A stretch of 10,401 nucleotides of DNA from Gammaproteobacteria bacterium (GTDB lineage: Bacteria > Pseudomonadota > Gammaproteobacteria > Nitrosococcales > Methylophagaceae): positions 1 to 10,401 of the forward strand of contig QNEY01000037.1 of NCBI GenBank assembly GCA_003645385.1, written 5' to 3'. Positions within the stretch are counted from its first letter, which is position 1, and every line of letters starts with the position of its first letter. This document shows, one piece after another, positions 6,929 to 10,401 of the stretch. The notes beneath the pieces are model-generated. The model saw nothing but the letters and a program-made list of their open reading frames with translations, had not been told where the DNA came from and did not search any database. The translations under genes were made by a program, and so were the position numbers.

Positions 6929-7663
6929 GTGAAGGCACAATTTTCTATATTTTTAGGATATTTTTTTAACAGTGCACGAGATTTAGCTTCAATCATTGCA
7001 GTTATTGCATTCTTCCAATTGGTAGTTTTACAGCAACCTATACCCAATATAGGACAAATCCTTACAGGCGTTTTATTAGTAATGCTTGGCCTGACTTTCT
7101 TTATTCGTGGTCTGGAAATGGGTCTGTTTCCGATTGGTGAAAGCATGGCCTATGCATTTGCACGCAAGGGAAGTCTATTTTGGTTATTAGCATTTTCTTT
7201 TTCACTTGGTTTTGGAACTACTGTTGCTGAACCTGCTTTGATTGCAGTGGCAGAAGAAGCAGCGATAGTAGCAGCCGGTGGAGGAATGATAGAACAGACT
7301 GAGCAGGCCATGGATAGTTATGCTAATGGCTTGCGCTACACGGTTGCGCTATCAGTCGGGATTGCCATATTGATTGGTGTATTGCGAATTCTAAAAGGCT
7401 GGCCGATTCATTATCTGATTATCACTGGTTATATGGGGGTAGTGATTATGACCTTCTTTGCACCAACTGAAATTATTGGTATTGCGTATGACTCGGGAGG
7501 TGTTACAACGTCAACAATTACTGTACCTCTGGTGACAGCATTGGGTGTTGGTTTGGCATCGAGTATTAAAGGACGTAACCCAATGGTCGATGGATTTGGT
7601 TTAATTGCATTTGCCTCACTGACACCGATGATATTTGTTATGGTTTATGGAATGTTGATTTAA
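6929..7663 (+). CDS. DUF1538 membrane protein, subunit A of a probable transporter
   Basis: The 244-residue protein is strongly hydrophobic, with about six to seven likely membrane segments (around 15-34, 44-60, 83-104, 136-153, 161-178, 193-210, 222-242). DUF1538 signature blocks are present: GLTFFIRGLEMGLFPIG (54-70), GFGTTVAEPALIAVA (94-108), AYDSGGVTTSTITVPLV (186-202) and DGFGLIAFASLTP (221-233). The polar, Gly/Ser/Thr-rich motifs within membrane regions suggest a transport path, but no substrate is known for the family. It starts with GTG 6929, 7 nt after AGG in AAGGAAACAGG (6911-6921). Its TAA overlaps the ATG of a second DUF1538 gene (TAATG), pointing to coupled synthesis and a heteromeric complex. 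Residues 109-133 form a polar linker (EEAAIVAAGGG...) between core motifs, probably a loop. Confidence 0.88.
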   Translation: MKAQFSIFLGYFFNSARDLASIIAVIAFFQLVVLQQPIPNIGQILTGVLLVMLGLTFFIRGLEMGLFPIGESMAYAFARKGSLFWLLAFSFSLGFGTTVAEPALIAVAEEAAIVAAGGGMIEQTEQAMDSYANGLRYTVALSVGIAILIGVLRILKGWPIHYLIITGYMGVVIMTFFAPTEIIGIAYDSGGVTTSTITVPLVTALGVGLASSIKGRNPMVDGFGLIAFASLTPMIFVMVYGMLI

Positions 7664-8457
7664 TGGAACTACTGCATTCTTTAGCGAACGTATTCATACA
7701 GACAGTAATAGACGTTGTACCTATTGCAACCATTATCTTTGGCTTTCAGCTGTTGGTAATTCGTAAACCAATTCCGCATTTAAAAACAGTTCTATTTGGT
7801 TTCTTCTATGTTTTGATCGGCTTGACCTTTTTTCTGGAAGGGCTTGAGTTAGCACTGTTTCCTATGGGTAAGTTAATGGCTGCCCAATTGACAGATCCGG
7901 CATTTATCTTTGAAGGTTTAGCATCAATTCCTGATGTGATTCGGTGGCAAGATTATATGTGGGTCTATATTTTTGCTGCAGCTATAGGTTTTTCAACCAC
8001 TATTGCTGAGCCGTCACTTATTGCTGTTGCGATCAAAGCAGAAGAAGTATCGGCTGGAGCTATTTCCGTGTGGGGATTACGTATCGCTGTGGCGATAGGT
8101 GTGTCTGTAGGGATTGCATTGGGTACTTTTCGTATTATTACTGGCACACCATTGCACTATTACATTCTGGCAGGCTATGTGGTAGTAATTATCCAAACAT
8201 TTTATGCCCCAAAATTAATTATTGCGTTGGCTTATGATTCTGGTGGGGTGACAACGTCAACAGTGACAGTGCCCTTAGTCGCTGCTTTAGGATTGGGACT
8301 TGCTTCTACCGTTCCAGGTAGAAGCGCTTTACTGGATGGCTTTGGGTTAATTGCATTTGCTAGTTTATTTCCAATCATGAGTGTCATGGCTTATGCCCAA
8401 CTAACAGAATGGCGTCAACATGAACGACAAAAACAAGCAACAGAGGAGACAAAATAA
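7663..8457 (+). CDS. DUF1538 membrane protein, subunit B of a probable transporter
   Basis: This 264-residue paralogue of the preceding gene repeats its signature blocks in the same order: GLTFFLEGLELALFPMG (53-69), GFSTTIAEPSLIAVA (109-123), AYDSGGVTTSTVTVPLV (190-206) and DGFGLIAFASLFP (225-237). It has similar hydrophobic segments and adds a charged C-terminal tail (248-264, rich in Glu, Gln and Lys) that could contact the soluble partners if it faces the cytoplasm. The tandem arrangement looks like an old duplication; the near-identical motifs suggest each subunit supplies half of a pseudo-symmetric membrane unit. Both ends are coupled by 1-nt overlaps (TAATG at 7661-7665 and 8455-8459). 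Function is unknown, and transport is inferred from hydrophobicity and from the signalling proteins encoded next. Confidence 0.88.
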   Translation: MELLHSLANVFIQTVIDVVPIATIIFGFQLLVIRKPIPHLKTVLFGFFYVLIGLTFFLEGLELALFPMGKLMAAQLTDPAFIFEGLASIPDVIRWQDYMWVYIFAAAIGFSTTIAEPSLIAVAIKAEEVSAGAISVWGLRIAVAIGVSVGIALGTFRIITGTPLHYYILAGYVVVIIQTFYAPKLIIALAYDSGGVTTSTVTVPLVAALGLGLASTVPGRSALLDGFGLIAFASLFPIMSVMAYAQLTEWRQHERQKQATEETK

Positions 8458-8807
8458 TGCATTTCAAATTGATTATATGTTTTGTAGAAGATGGAAAAAC
8501 GGATGATGTTTTAGATGCGGCCAGGGAGGCTGGCGCGACAGGATCAACCATAATAAACAACGCGCGTGGCGAAGGCTTGAAACAAAGTAAAACCTTTTTC
8601 GGCTTAAACCTTGAAACTCAGCGTGATGTGGTTCTATTTTTGGTAGAGGAGCATTTAAGTCGACAAATTCTAGAAACTATTGAAAAAGCCGGTCAGTTTG
8701 ATGAAAAACCGGGAACAGGAATTGCGATCCAGATCGATGTTGAAGATGCTGTTGGTGTGTCGCACCAAATTCAAACTTTACACGATATCGTAGAAGAAGA
8801 GATTTAA
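8457..8807 (+). CDS. PII-like signalling protein
   Basis: The 116-residue protein has the ferredoxin-like PII pattern: a first strand FKLIICFVEDG, a helix DDVLDAAREAGATGSTI (16-32) matching the GlnB GATGxTV region, a loop, then DVVLFLVEEHLSRQILETI and a C-terminal GTGIAIQIDVEDAVGV. It is not GlnB or GlnK: the T-loop (about 38-57, GEGLKQSKTFFGLNLETQRD) is shorter and lacks the ELYRG tyrosine that is uridylylated. The B-loop KIGDGK is replaced by EKPGTG. PII-like proteins usually form trimers that bind nucleotides and control a membrane transporter encoded nearby, so binding to the DUF1538 pair is the likely role. The ligand is unknown. GAGGAGA (8443-8449) gives a good ribosome site inside the end of the upstream gene. 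Confidence 0.85.
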   Translation: MHFKLIICFVEDGKTDDVLDAAREAGATGSTIINNARGEGLKQSKTFFGLNLETQRDVVLFLVEEHLSRQILETIEKAGQFDEKPGTGIAIQIDVEDAVGVSHQIQTLHDIVEEEI

Positions 8808-8825
8808 TTAATTGAGGAACCTTTG

Positions 8826-9224
8826 ATGAAACCAAAAGAGATAGTAAGAGTCCGAGATGTGATGCGGCCTGAAATTGATATTGTTGATGGTATGACAACA
8901 GTTTCTGATGCACTCTCACAAATGAAAAACCTTAAAAATAAGATGCTGATCGTTGATAAGCGCCATGAAGATGATGAATATGGTGTGGTTAGGATGTCAG
9001 ACATTGCTCATCATGTACTGGCACAAGATAAGTCAGCTGATCGTGTCAATGTTTATGAGATCATGATCAAACCAATCATTACTGTTGATGCCTCAATGGA
9101 TATACGCTATTGCGCACGATTGTTTGAACGGTTTAGACTTTCCAGAGCACCAGTAGTTGAAAATGGTAAATTAGTCGGTGTAGTAAGTCTGACTAGGATG
9201 GTTGTGCACGGTGTAAGGAAATAA
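8826..9224 (+). CDS. Two-CBS-domain regulatory protein
   Basis: The 132-residue cytoplasmic protein consists of little more than one CBS pair (Bateman module). CBS1 covers about 7-65 (VRDVMRPEIDIVDGMTTVSD, then MLIVDKRHEDDEYGVVRMSDI). CBS2 covers about 74-130 (VYEIMIKPIITVDASMDI, then LSRAPVVENGKLVGVVSLTRM). Such modules commonly bind AMP, ATP or related nucleotides and relay energy or metabolite state to an enzyme or channel. I chose ATG 8826 over TTG 8823 because GAGGA (8814-8818) is 7 nt upstream of the ATG. It follows the PII-like gene by 18 nt, and ampD begins 3 nt after its stop. With the PII-like protein it would give the DUF1538 pair two nucleotide sensors; this is inferred from gene order. 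Confidence 0.88.
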   Translation: MKPKEIVRVRDVMRPEIDIVDGMTTVSDALSQMKNLKNKMLIVDKRHEDDEYGVVRMSDIAHHVLAQDKSADRVNVYEIMIKPIITVDASMDIRYCARLFERFRLSRAPVVENGKLVGVVSLTRMVVHGVRK

Positions 9225-9227
9225 GCT

Positions 9228-9776
9228 TTGCAAGTTGATCGCCAACTTGGATTGATTTCTGGGGCTGAATATTACGATTCACCTAATCAGGATGAACGAC
9301 CTGATGTTGAAGATATTAGTGGAATAGTAATTCACAATATTAGTTTGCCACCAGGAGAATTTGGTGGCGGCTGGATTGATGATTTGTTTTTAAACAAACT
9401 TGATTCACACGCACATCCTTATTTTGAAAAGATAGCAGATCTGAAAGTATCGGCTCATATATTGATAAGAAGAAATGGTGACATCATACAATATGTTCCA
9501 TTTCATCAGCGAGCTTGGCATGCAGGTATGTCTTGCTGGGATGATCGTGAATGCTGTAATGACTTCACTATAGGTATTGAATTAGAAGGTTGTGATGAGC
9601 AAACTTTTGAGGATATACAATACACAAATCTAGTTTTGACAGTTCAGGCATTAATCAAGGCCTACCCAAAATTATCTGTAGATAGAATAACAGGCCATAG
9701 TGATATCGCGTCAGGACGTAAAACTGATCCGGGGCCTTATTTTGATTGGTCCTCTTTTAAAGCTGCATTAGCGTAG
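9228..9776 (+). CDS. ampD: 1,6-anhydro-N-acetylmuramyl-L-alanine amidase AmpD
   Basis: AmpD is a cytoplasmic zinc amidase that cleaves the stem peptide from anhydro-muropeptides during cell-wall recycling, and so keeps AmpR-type beta-lactamase induction low. The 182-residue protein matches the family length (183 in E. coli). Its zinc ligands appear as H36 (VIHNISLPPGEFGG), H157 (TGHSDIA) and D167 (KTDPGP), with catalytic candidates E118 (GIELEG) and K165. The family blocks DSHAHPYF, VSAHILIRRNGDIIQYVPF and AWHAG are present, so it should be active. It starts with TTG 9228, 8 nt after AAGGA (9215-9219); no ATG occurs early enough in frame. It is the last gene of the DUF1538 unit, probably co-transcribed. 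No terminator is visible in the 17 bp before the convergent gene. Confidence 0.95.
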   Translation: MQVDRQLGLISGAEYYDSPNQDERPDVEDISGIVIHNISLPPGEFGGGWIDDLFLNKLDSHAHPYFEKIADLKVSAHILIRRNGDIIQYVPFHQRAWHAGMSCWDDRECCNDFTIGIELEGCDEQTFEDIQYTNLVLTVQALIKAYPKLSVDRITGHSDIASGRKTDPGPYFDWSSFKAALA

Positions 9777-9793
9777 TAATTCTGATTCGAAAC

Positions 9794-10401
9794 CTAGTTT
9801 ATCCAGCCACCTGTTACTTGGATAGGACTTAAGTTGTTTTTATCATTTATCCAAGTCACTAAGGCCTTTGTTGAAGACTTAACACTTGGATTGGGTAAGT
9901 TAGCAGCAGATACCGTGTAAAGCCCCTCACTTGATAAATCCATTGCAATTTTCTGATATCCAATAACAACAAAATCATGTATCAAGATTCGTCCGCTATT
10001 TTCACCTGTTTTGACATCAACTTTTAAGTTAAACCCAAGAATAGCAATATTCAGGACAATACTTGAGTTTGACTTTCTTAGGGGCTGATAGCTTGCACTT
10101 ACGGAATCATCGTCCAAGTTCACTGTGAGTTTGCCGGCAGATTTGGCTGGTCCATATTCTAGATTGGATTGCCTTCTCCATGATGTCCATTCTTGGCCAT
10201 TGAGTAACATCCCAGGGGTATAAACACTGGATAGATTGTTTTGTTGGCTGTATTGACGTTGCCGGCTACTAAATTGTGGCTTGGCGAAAGGATCTTTCCA
10301 ACCGATGTAATCCCAGTAGTCGACGTGAAAAGCAATGGGGATAAATTCTGACCAAAGACGAGGGTCGTGTTGTAATTTGCTTAGCCAGTCATCAGCAGGA
10401 G
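9794..10401 (-). CDS. Second DUF1223 thioredoxin-like protein, C-terminal part (5' end outside window)
   Basis: An ATG at 10210 is internal: the frame stays open to the right edge and the extra sequence is strongly diagnostic. Reading from the edge it gives PADDWLSKLQ, then AFHVDYWDYIGWKDPFA, FSSRQRQYSQQNN and VYTPGMLLNGQEW, the core blocks of DUF1223. The family CxxC motif normally stands immediately before PADDW, so it should lie only a few codons beyond the edge. At least 202 residues are visible, ending in VTGGWIN and a TAG stop. The DYWDYIGW block is canonical, unlike the altered one in the homologue at 713-1486. The gene converges on ampD with 17 bp between stop codons. The signal peptide cannot be seen. 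Function is unknown; a periplasmic redox role is inference. Confidence 0.85.
   Translation of the reverse strand, partial: PADDWLSKLQHDPRLWSEFIPIAFHVDYWDYIGWKDPFAKPQFSSRQRQYSQQNNLSSVYTPGMLLNGQEWTSWRRQSNLEYGPAKSAGKLTVNLDDDSVSASYQPLRKSNSSIVLNIAILGFNLKVDVKTGENSGRILIHDFVVIGYQKIAMDLSSEGLYTVSAANLPNPSVKSSTKALVTWINDKNNLSPIQVTGGWIN

Noticed and set aside
6881..6940. Longer nadC starting at TTG 6940
   Set aside because: The extra 20 residues have no NadC character and the start would overlap the divergent DUF1538 gene; ATG 6880 gives the usual length.
9794..10210. Stand-alone 138-residue hypothetical gene starting at 10210
   Set aside because: The frame is open upstream to the window edge and that sequence carries DUF1223 core motifs, so it is the tail of a longer gene.

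Overview
The window is AT-rich bacterial DNA, almost fully coding, and looks gammaproteobacterial. Supporting signs are a trifunctional CysG of the Escherichia/Salmonella type (459 codons), a TruD, and a divergent nadC/ampD pair, which are direct neighbours in E. coli. Two genes suggest, but do not prove, a methylotroph or other metal-demanding marine or freshwater lineage: a TonB-dependent receptor and a double-PepSY periplasmic protein. No rRNA, tRNA, CRISPR array, insertion sequence or phage gene was seen, and no stretch of more than 300 bases lacks a gene.

Left part (1-2866, + strand): the 3' two-thirds of truD, a secreted thioredoxin-like DUF1223 protein, and siroheme synthase cysG are packed as one apparent transcription unit. 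cysG carries a single in-frame TAA at codon 83. The downstream sequence continues in the same frame with every expected active-site residue, so this is a clean nonsense mutation (or a base-call error), not a frameshift.

Middle part (3028-5961, + strand): a 765-residue TonB-dependent outer-membrane receptor with its own leader region is followed by a very acidic secreted protein built of two PepSY repeats. They look like a metal or metal-chelate uptake pair; lanthanide is one hypothesis. A near-perfect rho-independent terminator closes this unit and overlaps the stop codon of the convergent nadC.

Right part (6038-10401): nadC (- strand) and ampD (+ strand) keep their divergent orientation, but a four-gene cassette lies between them. 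It encodes two paralogous DUF1538 membrane proteins, a PII-like signalling protein and a two-CBS-domain protein. The genes are joined by TAATG overlaps or very short gaps, and ampD follows after 3 nt. This is the best candidate for an undescribed system: a probable two-subunit membrane transporter controlled by two nucleotide-sensing proteins, with substrate unknown. The right edge holds the C-terminal part of a second DUF1223 protein on the - strand, so the window is bracketed by two members of that family.
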